NCBI GenBank assembly: GCA_016218725.1
Contig: JACRDB010000019.1
Coordinates: forward strand, 26,243 to 90,242
Source: Deltaproteobacteria bacterium
GTDB taxonomy: Bacteria > Myxococcota_A > Polyangia > Polyangiales > Ga0077539
Reading direction: 5' to 3'
Length of the DNA: 64,000 bases
How positions within the stretch are numbered: the first letter of the stretch is position 1; each line of letters opens with the position of its first letter. Positions 49,629 to 59,125 of this stretch are shown here, one piece after another. A model generated the notes under the pieces. The model was not told the origin of the DNA. It saw nothing but the letters and a program-made list of their open reading frames with translations, and did no database searches. The position numbers and the translations under genes were made by a program.

Positions 49629-50209
49629 CACGGGCTCCCGGCGGCCCGCTCCAGCGACCCGAAGGGGTCCGCCAGCACCCGCAGGAGCCCCCGGGGCACG
49701 GCGGGGAGCGCCCCCGCCGAGCGCCAGAGGAGGAGCCGCAGCTCGCCGAGGAGCGCCCCCCCGAGGGGCGTCCACAGGAGGTCATTGGCCGACGGCCGGC
49801 TGTTCCAGACCTCCACGCCATACTCCCACACCGTGGACGCCACCGCCGTCGCCGCCAGCGAGGTCCACCCGTCGTGCCCGCACTGCCGGAAGCGCAGGTA
49901 CACCTCGCTCCCCATGAGCCCGTGGCCGATGGCGTTGATCTCCCAGCGGTCCCCGTCCCACTCGAAGAGGCTCCGCCGCGCGTCAAACCTCGGCGGCTGC
50001 GTGAGCGCCTGCGTGAAGAAGCGACGGTTGCGCGCCCCGTCCTCCAGCGAGAAGGCCCGCCGCCAGAGCAGCATCGCCCCGACCCTCTGGGCCCCGAGGA
50101 GCCCCACCGTGTGGAGCGTCGGCACCGCCCACCGCGCCGTCTCCAGGGGCTGCGCCTGGGTGACCCCGGGCGCGCAAAGGAGCACAAGTCCCACCCACGC
50201 CGCGCGCAT
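49625..50209 (-). CDS. DUF3943 outer-membrane-type protein
   Basis: 194 residues from the ATG at 50209; signal peptide about 1-18 (QAQ). DUF3943 pattern: INAIGHGLMGSEVYL, R.CGHDGWTS, STVWEYGVEVWNSRPSANDLLWTPLGGALLGE. A secreted or outer-membrane protein of unknown role. The last codon is followed by TAG belonging to the inverted-repeat element, so the original C-terminus may have been altered by insertion. Confidence 0.78.
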   Translation of the reverse strand: MRAAWVGLVLLCAPGVTQAQPLETARWAVPTLHTVGLLGAQRVGAMLLWRRAFSLEDGARNRRFFTQALTQPPRFDARRSLFEWDGDRWEINAIGHGLMGSEVYLRFRQCGHDGWTSLAATAVASTVWEYGVEVWNSRPSANDLLWTPLGGALLGELRLLLWRSAGALPAVPRGLLRVLADPFGSLERAAGSPC

Positions 50210-50288
50210 CCCCCGGAGCCTCGCACAGGTGACAGGGAATGTCACGAACGCTTCGACAGGGGGCGCCCGGGCGCGTAGGGTGTGGGCC

Positions 50289-50756
50289 ATGGAGCGAATT
50301 ACCCCGGCGGAGGCAAGGCGCTTCGCGGAGCTGTGCCCTGCAATCCTGAAGGTCCTGGAGACCGCCCTGGACAGCGTCTTTGACGAGCAGGGGTCCCGCT
50401 GGACGGACTTCAAGCTCCGGGTGGGCGCCGCCATGAGCGCTGTGGAGCTCGCGCGCAACTCTCGGCTCCAGACCCGGCGGGCGCTGTGGCATGCGTCCAT
50501 GGTGCTGATGACCCTGCGCGGCGCCGCGCCCCCGGGGAGCGACCACCACGCGCTCCTGGAGTCCCTGGCGGAGCTGGCCCACACGCTCTCCCTGGTGGCC
50601 ATCGCGTGTGACAGCGAGGTGGCCTCGCCGGACTCCGTGGCGCTCGCCAGGGGCTTCCTGACGGCCCTCACCCAGGGGCCCGGCACAGAGGTCACCTGGG
50701 CGTCGCTCCTCGCCGCGCACGAGAGCGCCCAGGGCCCTCCGCGCCGTAGCGCCTGA
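50289..50756 (+). CDS. hypothetical helical protein
   Basis: 155 residues from the ATG at 50289. All-helical composition (ITPAEARRFAEL, AILKVLETALDSVFDE, AAMSAVELARNSRLQTRRALWHASMVL), no signal, no TM, one Cys pair absent. No family recognised. Divergent from DUF3943 across 79 bp and followed after 66 bp by an OmpA-family gene. Codon third positions are as GC-rich as in its neighbours, which supports it being real. Confidence 0.65.
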   Translation: MERITPAEARRFAELCPAILKVLETALDSVFDEQGSRWTDFKLRVGAAMSAVELARNSRLQTRRALWHASMVLMTLRGAAPPGSDHHALLESLAELAHTLSLVAIACDSEVASPDSVALARGFLTALTQGPGTEVTWASLLAAHESAQGPPRRSA

Positions 50757-50821
50757 GGCGCCCTCCCCGGGTGCGGGGCGCACGCCGCGGCGGCGCCGTT
50801 GCGTGTTGTGGCGGCGGGGCG

Positions 50822-52393
50822 ATGTCTGATACTTCATGGTCCATCATGGGAATGCGGTCCCCTCGCGCGCGTCACACGGCGGCCCTGGCCCTGGTGCTCT
50901 TCGGGGCCCCGGTCGGAGCCCAGAACCACTCGCCCTTTACGCTCCGGCTGGAGCTGGGAGGCGGGACCATGCTCTCGGAGTACCAGCGCAACGGGGACCC
51001 GAACCGCCTGGAGTACGACGGCAACGCCAAGGGCTTCACCGTGGGCTTCCAGGGCTCCGCGCGGCTGGGGTTCTCGCTGGTCGAGGCCCTGGCGGTGCAG
51101 GTGTCGTTCACCAACTGGGTGTTCCCCGGGAGGGAGGCCACGGGCTACGCCGCCGTCCCCTCGCTGGGCTTCCGCGTGGAGCCGCGGGTGGGGCGCGTGG
51201 GCAGGCTCTTCGTCGACGCCAACGCGGGCCTGGCGCTCACCGGGAGCTTCCTGCGATTTGGGTATGACGTCGGCGCGGGCCTGGAGCTCCGGGTCACTCC
51301 GTCAGTGTCCCTGGGGCCCGCGGTGCGCTTCGGGCAGGTGACCCAGCCGGACTCCGCGGACCTGTTCTTCTTCCATGACGCGCTCTTCTGGTCCGCGGGC
51401 GTCTCCCTGGCGTACCGGCCATACAACCCGGCCCCGCCGCCGCCGCCCCCTCCCCCGCCGCCGCCGCCGTCGGACCGCGACCGGGACGGCATCCTTGACG
51501 CCCAGGACCGCTGCCCCGAGGAGCCCGAGACCCGCAACGGCTACGAAGACGAAGACGGCTGCCCCGAGAACATGGACGCCGACCACGACGGGCTCAACAT
51601 CCCCGACGACCGCTGCCCCACGGAGGCCGAAGACGTAGACCAGCACGAGGACGCCGACGGCTGCCCGGACTACGACAACGACGGGGACACCATCCCCGAC
51701 CTGGCGGACAACTGCCCCAACCAGCCCGAGGTGGTGAACGGCGCGGACGACGACGACGGCTGCCCGGACGACGTCCCGGACCGTGACCACGACGGCATCC
51801 CCGACGCAACGGATCGGTGCCCCGCCCAGCCCGAGAACTACAACGGCGTCGAGGACACCGACGGCTGCCCCGACGCCGGGGACGCCCTCGCGGACATCGC
51901 CAACGGCCAGGTGCGCATCCTCCAGCAGGTGAACTTCCGCACGGACTCCGACGAGATCGTCGGCGCCCGGAGTTTCCAGATCCTGAACGCCGTCGCCGCG
52001 CTCCTCTCGGCCAACCCGGCCCTCACCTCCCTGGACGTCCAGGGCCACACCGACGACCGCGGCAGCCCCGAGCACAACCGTGACCTCTCCCAGCGCCGCG
52101 CCGTGGCCGTCCGGGCCTACCTCACCCAGCACGGCATCGCCGAGGCCAGGCTCGAAGCCCATGGCTTTGGCCCCGACCGGCCCCTCACGGACAACAACTC
52201 CGGCCGCCACCGCGCCCGAAACCGCCGCGTGGAGTTCCACATCCTCGCAGGCCCCGGAGCAGCACCCGCAAGCACGACAACTACACCCGCGCAGGTTGTC
52301 ACACCTTCACCTACAGCCACGACGGAGCCTTCGGAGGGTGGCCACGGGCGCCGCGGGCGTCACGGACGCCACGGACGCGGGAGGCGGCGCTGA
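50822..52393 (+). CDS. OmpA-family outer-membrane protein with TSP3 calcium repeats
   Basis: 523 residues from the ATG at 50822; ATGs at 50846 and 50852 give an equally good signal peptide (ALALVLFGAPVGAQ). A beta-barrel region (about 40-215), a run of 12 Pro, four thrombospondin-3-like repeats (D.D.DGI.D..D.CP..PE with DGCP linkers), then an OmpA C-terminal peptidoglycan-binding domain (VNFRTDSDEI, VQGHTDDRGS, RR..V.AYL). It links outer membrane to wall, probably in a Ca-dependent way. The extreme C-terminus is a His/Arg/Gly tail. Confidence 0.9.
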   Translation: MSDTSWSIMGMRSPRARHTAALALVLFGAPVGAQNHSPFTLRLELGGGTMLSEYQRNGDPNRLEYDGNAKGFTVGFQGSARLGFSLVEALAVQVSFTNWVFPGREATGYAAVPSLGFRVEPRVGRVGRLFVDANAGLALTGSFLRFGYDVGAGLELRVTPSVSLGPAVRFGQVTQPDSADLFFFHDALFWSAGVSLAYRPYNPAPPPPPPPPPPPPSDRDRDGILDAQDRCPEEPETRNGYEDEDGCPENMDADHDGLNIPDDRCPTEAEDVDQHEDADGCPDYDNDGDTIPDLADNCPNQPEVVNGADDDDGCPDDVPDRDHDGIPDATDRCPAQPENYNGVEDTDGCPDAGDALADIANGQVRILQQVNFRTDSDEIVGARSFQILNAVAALLSANPALTSLDVQGHTDDRGSPEHNRDLSQRRAVAVRAYLTQHGIAEARLEAHGFGPDRPLTDNNSGRHRARNRRVEFHILAGPGAAPASTTTTPAQVVTPSPTATTEPSEGGHGRRGRHGRHGRGRRR

Positions 52394-52396
52394 CCG

Positions 52397-53071
52397 TCAC
52401 ATCATCGCGTACATGAGGTCCATCTGGGCCTCCAGGCTGTCATTCGCCATGGCGCCGGCCTGGGTGGCCACGAAGGACTTGGGGACGATCTCGCCGATGT
52501 TGGCCACCAGGGTGGCGACGTTGGGCGCCGCGAGCTGCTTGAGGAGCGCGTACAGCACGATGAAGTGCTGCGTCTCATCCCCCTCGATGTTGGCCGCGAG
52601 CTGGCGGTTGGCCTGCGACGAGAGCTGCCTCACGGTGCGGTTGTAGGCCACCGCCGCGGCCTTCTCCTTGTTGGCCGCGAGCTTGAGCACGTTGGCGATG
52701 GAGTTGGTGAACATCGCCGGCGCCGTGAAGGTCACGCTGGCCTCCTCCACGGGCGTGCCGCCCAGGGCCCGGATCGTGGAGGCGAGCACCGTGGCGTGCT
52801 GGCGGTGCTGGTTCATCCAGTTTGTGCCAATGGGCACCAGGGCCAGCGAGAGCGCCGCCTGGGGGTCGCCCATGGGGGGCGCGGCGAAGATGCCCACCCC
52901 GGTCATGTAGGCCTTGATGGCCTCGTACTCCGCGGTGAGGAGGCCGTTCAGGGGCATCACGTCGGGGTTCGGGCCCGTCATCGCGGGCGGGTCGCTGCCG
53001 CAGGCCACGAGGCCCCCGGCGGCGGTGGCGCCCAGGAGCGCGCGGCGGGAGAGGCTGTGTGCGTCGTTCAT
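52397..53071 (-). CDS. Tat-exported ferritin-like protein (paralogue 2)
   Basis: 224 residues from the ATG at 53071. Twin-Arg signal LSRRALLGATAAGGLVAC with a lipobox-like Cys. Ferritin-like helices with candidate metal ligands LTAEYEAIKAY, NQHRQHATVL, EGDETQHFIVLYALL. It lies 23 bp after a second copy (53095). These proteins probably bind iron or carry a diiron oxidase centre outside the membrane; ligand pattern is visible, activity is not demonstrated. Confidence 0.82.
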   Translation of the reverse strand: MNDAHSLSRRALLGATAAGGLVACGSDPPAMTGPNPDVMPLNGLLTAEYEAIKAYMTGVGIFAAPPMGDPQAALSLALVPIGTNWMNQHRQHATVLASTIRALGGTPVEEASVTFTAPAMFTNSIANVLKLAANKEKAAAVAYNRTVRQLSSQANRQLAANIEGDETQHFIVLYALLKQLAAPNVATLVANIGEIVPKSFVATQAGAMANDSLEAQMDLMYAMM

Positions 53072-53094
53072 GGTGGTGTCCTCTCGCTCTCGGC

Positions 53095-53784
53095 TCACAT
53101 CAAGGGTGCGTAGGTGAAGTCCATGACCGAGTCCAGGCCCATGGTCCCGGCGCCCACCTCGGCCACAAAGGACCTGGGCACCAGGTCGTTGGCGTTCATC
53201 CCGAGGGCCATCCCGGGGATCACCACGCCGCGGGCCAGGAGGTACAGCACGATGAAGTGCTGCGTCTCCACGCCGCCGATGGCCGCGATGACCTCGGCCG
53301 CGGACTGCTGCGAGATGCTGGCGTGGGTCTTGGTGTAGGCCACCGCCGCGGCCTTCTCCTTGTTGGCCGCGAGGCGGATCACGTTGAGCACCGTCCCCGT
53401 GAAGGGCGGCCCCGGGGGCGAGAACACCGCCGCGGCCTGGCTCACCGGCGTGCCCTGCGCCGCCTGGATCAGCGTGACCAGCCGCGCGGCGTGGTCCTGG
53501 TGCTGCTGGCGGAAGTGCGCCGCCACCTGCAGCGCCACCGGCGCGATGGACGCCAAGGGGTCGCCCATTGGCGGGCTCATCAAGATCCCCGCCCCGGCGT
53601 TGTACGCCCCGATGGCCAGGTACTCCGCCGTCAAGAGCGCGTTGAGCGCCGGGACGTCCCCCATCCCCTGGGCCTGGGCCTCCGAGGGCCTCGACGCCGC
53701 CGCTAGCGTCGCCGTGAGCCCCGCCAGCATCGCCCCGGCGCCCCCGAGGAGCGCCTCGCGTCTGGACCTGTCTTCCGTTGACAT
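53095..53784 (-). CDS. Tat-exported ferritin-like protein (paralogue 1)
   Basis: 229 residues. Signal RSRREALLGGAGAMLAGL with an Ala/Ser-rich cleavage region. The mature domain parallels its neighbour: LLTAEYLAIGAYNAG, RQQHQDHAARL, AANKEKAAAVAY and GGVETQHFIVLYLL. Tandem duplication is evident from shared AANKEKAAAVAY and ETQHFIVLY segments. Divergent from a cupredoxin lipoprotein 95 bp away; an iron/copper redox function outside the cell is a reasonable guess. Confidence 0.85.
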   Translation of the reverse strand: MSTEDRSRREALLGGAGAMLAGLTATLAAASRPSEAQAQGMGDVPALNALLTAEYLAIGAYNAGAGILMSPPMGDPLASIAPVALQVAAHFRQQHQDHAARLVTLIQAAQGTPVSQAAAVFSPPGPPFTGTVLNVIRLAANKEKAAAVAYTKTHASISQQSAAEVIAAIGGVETQHFIVLYLLARGVVIPGMALGMNANDLVPRSFVAEVGAGTMGLDSVMDFTYAPLM

Positions 53785-53879
53785 CGCTGTGCCTCCTTAG
53801 CAATTTCAGCCTCGCTCCCGCGGAGCGCGACTAAGCTACGCTCCGGACCCCCTCGCGGATCGCCCGGAGCGCAGACGCC

Positions 53880-54341
53880 ATGTTCCACCACGTTCCTCGC
53901 CCGTCGTCCATGATCCTGTGCGTCCTCGGCTCCCTGGCGCCCCTCGGGTGCGGGAGCGAGGCGCCCCCCTCGGGCCCCGCCCTCAACGGCTGCACCGACG
54001 CCCTCTACGTGGACCGCTCCGCCCCCACGGCCAGCCGCACCGTCGCCTTCGGGGGCTTCCAGGGCTCTCCCCCGCTGGGCTACACGCCCCCGTGCATGCT
54101 CATCGCCGCGGGCCAGACCGTCACCTTCGCGGGCGGGCCCTCGGGCTTCGGCACCCACCCGCTCAACCGAGGCTCCGGTCCCACCGTGCGGGACACGGGC
54201 TCCCCAGGCAACCCCATCCCCCGCGTGGAGGATGGCAACCGCCCCGAGGTGATGGTCACCTTCCCCGCCGCGGGGACCTTCCCCTACCACTGCGAGTTTC
54301 ACTTCGGTGGGGGGATGTATGGCGTTGTGCGAGTGCGCTGA
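53880..54341 (+). CDS. cupredoxin (plastocyanin-like) lipoprotein
   Basis: 153 residues. Lipobox APLGC (about Cys 24). The type-1 copper ligands are visible: His in FGTHPL, Cys in YHC, His in EFH and Met in GGGM, in the C-x-x-H-x4-M order. A small electron-transfer protein bound to a membrane surface. It converges with carB, 9 bp away. It is next to the ferritin-like pair. Confidence 0.88.
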   Translation: MFHHVPRPSSMILCVLGSLAPLGCGSEAPPSGPALNGCTDALYVDRSAPTASRTVAFGGFQGSPPLGYTPPCMLIAAGQTVTFAGGPSGFGTHPLNRGSGPTVRDTGSPGNPIPRVEDGNRPEVMVTFPAAGTFPYHCEFHFGGGMYGVVRVR

Positions 54342-54350
54342 GAACTCCAA

Positions 54351-57300
54351 TCATTCCACGGGCTTGCGCGCGAGGTAGCTGGCCCAGTCGAGGGCCTTGA
54401 GGTCCTCCACGCGGTACTTCTGCATGGCGTCCACCACGGCGCGGGCGAGCTGCAGGTTGGTGAGCAGCGGGACGTTCAGGTCCACCGCGCGGCGGCGGAT
54501 GCGGTACCCGTCCGGGCGGCCGTCGTCGTCGTAGAAGCGCGGGATGTTGATCACCAGGTCGATGAGCCCGCGGTTCAGGAGCTCCACGGCGGTGGGGGAC
54601 TGCTCGTCGGAGTCTTTGTAGGCGACCTCGACCTTGAAGCCCTGCTCGCGCAGCACCGTGGCGGTGCCCGGCGTGGCGTACACCGGCAGCCCCCGGGCCT
54701 GGAGGGCCAGCACCTCGTCACCAAAGCGGTACTTGTCCCCGACGGGGCCCAGGGACAGGAGCACGCCGCGGGTGGGGTACCGGAAGCCCGTGGCCAGCAG
54801 GGCCTTCAAGAGCGCCTCGTGCATGTCATCCCCGAGGCAGCCGACCTCCCCCGTCGAGGCCATCTCCACCCCGAGGGTGGGGTCCGCGCCTGCGAGGCGC
54901 GAGAAGCTGAACTGGGCGGCCTTTACGGCGACGTAGTCCAGGTCCAGCGCGTGATTGACCACGGGCCTGGCCACGCCCAGCATCCGGCGGGTGGCCTCGC
55001 GGATGAAATTGTTGCCCGTCACCTTGGAGACAAACGGGAAGGAGCGCGACGCCCGGAGGTTGCACTCGATGACCTTGACGTCGTTCTGCCGGGCCAGGAA
55101 CTGGCAGTTGAAGGGGCCGGTGATCTTGAGCGAGCGGGCCAGGTCCCGGGCGATCTTCTTGATGCGCCGCACGGTCTCCATGTAGAGCTTCTGCGGCGGG
55201 AGCACGAGCGTGGCGTCCCCGGAGTGCACCCCGGCGTTCTCCACGTGCTCGGAGATGGCCCACAGCACCAGCTCCCCGCGGTCCGCCACGGCGTCGATCT
55301 CCACCTCCTTGGCGTTGGTCTCGAACTTGGACACCACCACCGGGTGCTCCGGGGACACCTCCGTGGCGCGGGTGAGGTAGTTCACCAGGTGGTGGGGGTC
55401 GTGGGCCACGGTCATCGCCGCGCCGGAGAGCACGTACGAGGGGCGGACCAGCAGGGGGAAGCCCCCGAGCTCCTCGGCCACGCCGGTGAGCGTCTGGGCG
55501 TCCACGGCCTTGGCCACGGTCCACCGGGGCTGGTCGATCTTGAGCTCGTCCAGGAGCGCGCTGAACTTGTTGCGGTCCTCCGCGCGGTCGATGGACTCCG
55601 GCGGCGTCCCGAGGATGCGCACCCCCGCACGGTGCAGCTTGATGGCCAGGTTGTTGGGCACCTGGCCGCCCATGGAGACCACCACCCCGTAGGGCTGCTC
55701 GCGCTCGTAGAGCTCCAGCACGGTCTCCATGGAGATCTCGTCGAAGACCAGCTTGTCGCACACGTCGTAGTCGGTGCTCACGGTCTCCGGGTTGTAGTTG
55801 AGCAGGATGGTCTCGTAGCCGAGCTCCTGGGCGCTGCGTACGGCGTTCACGCAGCACCAGTCGAACTCCACGGAGCTCCCGATGCGGTAGCACCCGCTCC
55901 CGAGCACCAGCACCTTCTTGCGCCAGCTCGGGGTCACGTCGTCCGCGTCGGCGTGGTAGCTCAGGTACAGGTAGTTGGTCTCCGCGGGGTACTCCGCGGC
56001 CAGGGTGTCGATCTGGCACAGCCTCGGCCTCACGTTGTGCTGCCGGCGCTGGAGGCGCACCTGGTCCTCGGGGACCTTCAGGAGCTTCGCGAGGCCCCGG
56101 TCGCTGAAGCCGAGCTTCTTCCACGTCAGGAGCTCGTCCGCGGTGGGGGCCCGGGCCTCGGCGCCCGCGGCCAGCACGTCCCTGCGGGCCCGCACCACCT
56201 GGTCGATGTTGTGAAGGAACCACGGGTCGATGGCGGAGATCTTGTAGATCTCCTCGACGCTCATGCCCTGGTCCAGCGCCCTCGCCACGGCGATGATCCT
56301 CCGGGGCGACGGGTGCCGCAGCTCCTGGCGCAGGTCCTCGAAGTGGAAGGCCTCGGGGTCCAGGCCGTCCACGCCGATGTCAATCATCCTCAGGGCCTTC
56401 TGGAGCACCTCCGGGAGGGTCCTCCCGATGGCCATCACCTCGCCCACGGACTTCATCTCGCTGCCGATGCGGGTGTCCACCTGCGAGAACTTCTGCAGGT
56501 CCCAGCGCGGGAATTTGCACACGAGGTAGTCCAGCGCGGGCTCGAAGAACGCGCTGGTGCGGCGGGTGATGGCGTTGGGCAGGTCCGCCAGGGAGTAGCC
56601 CAGGGCGATCTTGGCGGCCACGTACGCCAGCGGGTACCCGGTGGCCTTGGAGGCCAGCGCGCTGGAGCGCGACAGCCGCGCGTTCACCTCGATCACCCGG
56701 TAGTCGCAGCTCCTCGGGTCTAGGGCGTACTGGATGTTGCACTCGCCCACGATCCCGAGGTGCCGGATGGTCTTGATCGCGAGGGTGCGCAGGAGGTGAT
56801 ACTCCTCGTCGTTCAGGGTCTGCGACGGGGCCACCACGATGGACTCGCCGGTGTGGATCCCGAGGGGGTCCAGGTTCTCCATGTTGCAGACGGTGATGCA
56901 GTTGTCCCGCCCGTCCCGCACGACCTCGTACTCGACCTCCTTCCAGCCCCGGAGGCTCTCCTCCACCAGCACCTGCGGCGTGCCGCCCGCGAAGGCCTTG
57001 GTGAGCGCGGCCTCCAGCTGCTCGTGGGTGTCGCAGATGGCGCTGCCCTTGCCGCCAAGGGAGAAGGCCCCGCGGAGGATCACCGGGAGCCCCAGGGTCT
57101 CCACCGCGGCGCGGCACTCCTCCACGTTGTTGCAAGCGCGGGAGCGCGCGGTCTTCACGCCGATCTCGTCCAGGCGCTCCTTGAAGCGCAGCCGGTCCTC
57201 GGTGTCCCGCACGGCCTCGATGGGCGTGCCGAGCACCCTCACGCCGTACTTCTGGAGCACGCCCTTGTCGTCCAGGGCCACGCCGCAGTTGAGCGCGGTC

Positions 57301-57587
57301 TGCCCGCCGAAGGACACGGTGACGGCGTCCACCTCCTCGCGGACGATCACCTCCTCCACGAAGTGCGGGTCCACCGGGAGGAAATAGACCTTGTCGGCCA
57401 TCTCGTCGCTGGTCTGGATCGTGGCGATGTTGGGGTTCACCAGCACCGTCGCGATGCCCTCCTCGCGGAAGGCCTTGATGGCCTGCGAGCCGGAGTAGTC
57501 GAACTCGCCCGCCTCGCCGATCTTCAGGGCGCCGCTGCCGAGGATGAGAATGCGCCGAGGCTTCTTCGGGAGATATTGTCCGAACAT
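54351..57587 (-). CDS. carB: carbamoyl-phosphate synthase large chain
   Basis: 1078 residues, normal length. Two ATP-grasp halves: GSGALKIGEAGEFDYSGSQA at the start and GSGCYRIGSSVEFDWCCV at about 555. Carbamate and allosteric MGS-like domain at the C-terminus (about 935-1078, with VAYKDSDEQSPTAVELL). Uses ammonia from CarA, bicarbonate and two ATP for carbamoyl phosphate (pyrimidine and Arg synthesis). It is 4 bp after carA on the same strand. Confidence 0.97.
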   Translation of the reverse strand: MFGQYLPKKPRRILILGSGALKIGEAGEFDYSGSQAIKAFREEGIATVLVNPNIATIQTSDEMADKVYFLPVDPHFVEEVIVREEVDAVTVSFGGQTALNCGVALDDKGVLQKYGVRVLGTPIEAVRDTEDRLRFKERLDEIGVKTARSRACNNVEECRAAVETLGLPVILRGAFSLGGKGSAICDTHEQLEAALTKAFAGGTPQVLVEESLRGWKEVEYEVVRDGRDNCITVCNMENLDPLGIHTGESIVVAPSQTLNDEEYHLLRTLAIKTIRHLGIVGECNIQYALDPRSCDYRVIEVNARLSRSSALASKATGYPLAYVAAKIALGYSLADLPNAITRRTSAFFEPALDYLVCKFPRWDLQKFSQVDTRIGSEMKSVGEVMAIGRTLPEVLQKALRMIDIGVDGLDPEAFHFEDLRQELRHPSPRRIIAVARALDQGMSVEEIYKISAIDPWFLHNIDQVVRARRDVLAAGAEARAPTADELLTWKKLGFSDRGLAKLLKVPEDQVRLQRRQHNVRPRLCQIDTLAAEYPAETNYLYLSYHADADDVTPSWRKKVLVLGSGCYRIGSSVEFDWCCVNAVRSAQELGYETILLNYNPETVSTDYDVCDKLVFDEISMETVLELYEREQPYGVVVSMGGQVPNNLAIKLHRAGVRILGTPPESIDRAEDRNKFSALLDELKIDQPRWTVAKAVDAQTLTGVAEELGGFPLLVRPSYVLSGAAMTVAHDPHHLVNYLTRATEVSPEHPVVVSKFETNAKEVEIDAVADRGELVLWAISEHVENAGVHSGDATLVLPPQKLYMETVRRIKKIARDLARSLKITGPFNCQFLARQNDVKVIECNLRASRSFPFVSKVTGNNFIREATRRMLGVARPVVNHALDLDYVAVKAAQFSFSRLAGADPTLGVEMASTGEVGCLGDDMHEALLKALLATGFRYPTRGVLLSLGPVGDKYRFGDEVLALQARGLPVYATPGTATVLREQGFKVEVAYKDSDEQSPTAVELLNRGLIDLVINIPRFYDDDGRPDGYRIRRRAVDLNVPLLTNLQLARAVVDAMQKYRVEDLKALDWASYLARKPVE

Positions 57588-57591
57588 CGTT

Positions 57592-58686
57592 TCACCGTGC
57601 CATGGAGCCCGCGAGGCGGAGGAAGTCGTCGAAGAGGAAGGCCGTATCCTGGGGGCCCGGGGTGGCCTCCGGGTGGAACTGCACCGAGGCGATGGGCCTG
57701 GTGCGGCTCCGGATGCCCTCGTTGGTGCCGTCGTTCACGTTTACGAACCAGGGCTCCCAGTCCGCCGGGAGGGCGTCTTCCTTGACGGCGTAGCCGTGGT
57801 TCTGGCTTGTCACGTAGCACCGCCGGGTCAAGAGGTCCTGCACGGGCTGGTTCTGCGACCGGTGGCCGTACTTGAGCTTGTAGGTGTCCCCTCCCGCGGC
57901 GAGCGCCAGGATCTGGTTCCCGAGGCACACCCCGAAGACGGGCTTGCCCAGGTCAAAGAGCGACCGCACCTGTGCGGCCAGCCCCGGCAGGTCCTTGGGG
58001 TCCCCGGGGCCGTTGGAGAGCAGCACCCCGTCCGCCCGGGAGGCGTACTGCCGCAGGTCCGCGGTGAAGGGCACCCGCAGCACCGTGGCCCCGCGCGCCT
58101 GCAGGCTCCGCGCGATGTTGTCCTTGCAGCCGGTGTCCACCAGCACGATGCACAGCGGCCCCGCTTCGTAGATCACCGGCTCCGGCACCGTCACCAGGGA
58201 CACCACCTTCTCCATCTCCACCCGGTCCGCCCGGGCCCGCCCCAGGGGCACCGGCGTGTCGTCGAAGAGCAGGCACCCGGCCATGGTGCCGTGCTCCCGG
58301 AGCTTGCGCGTGAGCGTGCGCGTGTCCGCCATTTCCAGCCCCGGCACGTTCTCGCCCCGGAGCCAGTCCCCCAGCGAGCGCGTGCACGCGTGGTGCGAGG
58401 GCCTCGCGGTGTGCTGCACGCACACCATCCCCTGCACCTGGATGCGGTCCGACTCGTACGGGGCGTCGATGCTCCCGCGGGGCCTCGGCGCGGGCACCCC
58501 GTAGTTCCCCTGCAGGGGGTACGTGGTCACCAGGATCTGGCCCCGGTAGCTCGCGTCCGTCAGCGTCTCGACGTACCCGGACATCCCGGTGTTGAAGACA
58601 ACCTCGCCGGCCACCTCGCGCTGAGCGCCAAAGCTCCTCCCGCGGATCACCGTGCCGTCTTCGAGCACAAGCTTCAGTGTGTACAT
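57592..58686 (-). CDS. carA: carbamoyl-phosphate synthase small chain (glutaminase)
   Basis: 364 residues from the ATG at 58686, preceded by GGGAGGC. N-terminal CPSase domain with LEDGTVIRGRSFGA, and a class I glutamine amidotransferase with catalytic Cys in FGVCLGNQIL, LSNGPGDP, and HPEA His/Glu. The usual H after GICLG is N (CLGNQ), a variant seen in some CarA proteins. A longer frame upstream overlaps the stress-protein gene and lacks homology, so 58686 is the start. Confidence 0.96.
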   Translation of the reverse strand: MYTLKLVLEDGTVIRGRSFGAQREVAGEVVFNTGMSGYVETLTDASYRGQILVTTYPLQGNYGVPAPRPRGSIDAPYESDRIQVQGMVCVQHTARPSHHACTRSLGDWLRGENVPGLEMADTRTLTRKLREHGTMAGCLLFDDTPVPLGRARADRVEMEKVVSLVTVPEPVIYEAGPLCIVLVDTGCKDNIARSLQARGATVLRVPFTADLRQYASRADGVLLSNGPGDPKDLPGLAAQVRSLFDLGKPVFGVCLGNQILALAAGGDTYKLKYGHRSQNQPVQDLLTRRCYVTSQNHGYAVKEDALPADWEPWFVNVNDGTNEGIRSRTRPIASVQFHPEATPGPQDTAFLFDDFLRLAGSMAR

Positions 58687-58726
58687 GCCTCCCGAACCTT
58701 CATGTGGGTGGTTGTGTGGAAAGATC

Positions 58727-59125
58727 CTACGCCCGTTCATCCTGCCGGAGGGTGACCACCGGGCAGTGGGCCTTCTTGAGCACGGCCTCGGCGACGCTCC
58801 CGAGGAGCCAGCGCGCGACGCCCGCGAGCCCGGCGGTGGCCACCACCAGGAGGTCGGCGTTGTTGTCCTCGGCGAAGTGCACCAGGGCGTCGGCCACGTC
58901 GTCGGCCACAAGCACGTGCGAGGCAACCTCGGGGCCGAGCTCGTCGGCCACGTGGGAGAGCCTCCCGCGGGTCTCTTCCACCGAGGGGTGATCCTCGCTG
59001 GGGGCGTTGGTGACGTGCACCAGGTACACCGTGCTCTGGGTCTGCCGGGCCAGGTCGAGGGTCCAGGCCAGCGCGTCGTCCGCGTTCTCCGAGAAGTCGT
59101 ACCCCACGACGATGCGGCGGATCAT
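58727..59125 (-). CDS. universal stress protein (UspA family)
   Basis: 132 residues from the ATG at 59125 (MIRRIVVGYDFS), in an ATGA overlap with the gene before it. USP motifs: IVVGYDFSENADDAL at the start and ATAGLAGVARWLLGSVAEAVL with the G-x2-G-x9-G-S ATP-binding pattern, then HCPVVTL. Small cytoplasmic stress-response protein binding ATP. Same transcript as the upstream sigma-like gene; 40 bp before carA. Confidence 0.92.
   Translation of the reverse strand: MIRRIVVGYDFSENADDALAWTLDLARQTQSTVYLVHVTNAPSEDHPSVEETRGRLSHVADELGPEVASHVLVADDVADALVHFAEDNNADLLVVATAGLAGVARWLLGSVAEAVLKKAHCPVVTLRQDERA

Noticed and set aside
57592..58926. A 444-residue start for carA
   Set aside because: The extension runs through the stress-protein gene in another frame; ATG 58686 with GGGAGGC matches CarA length.
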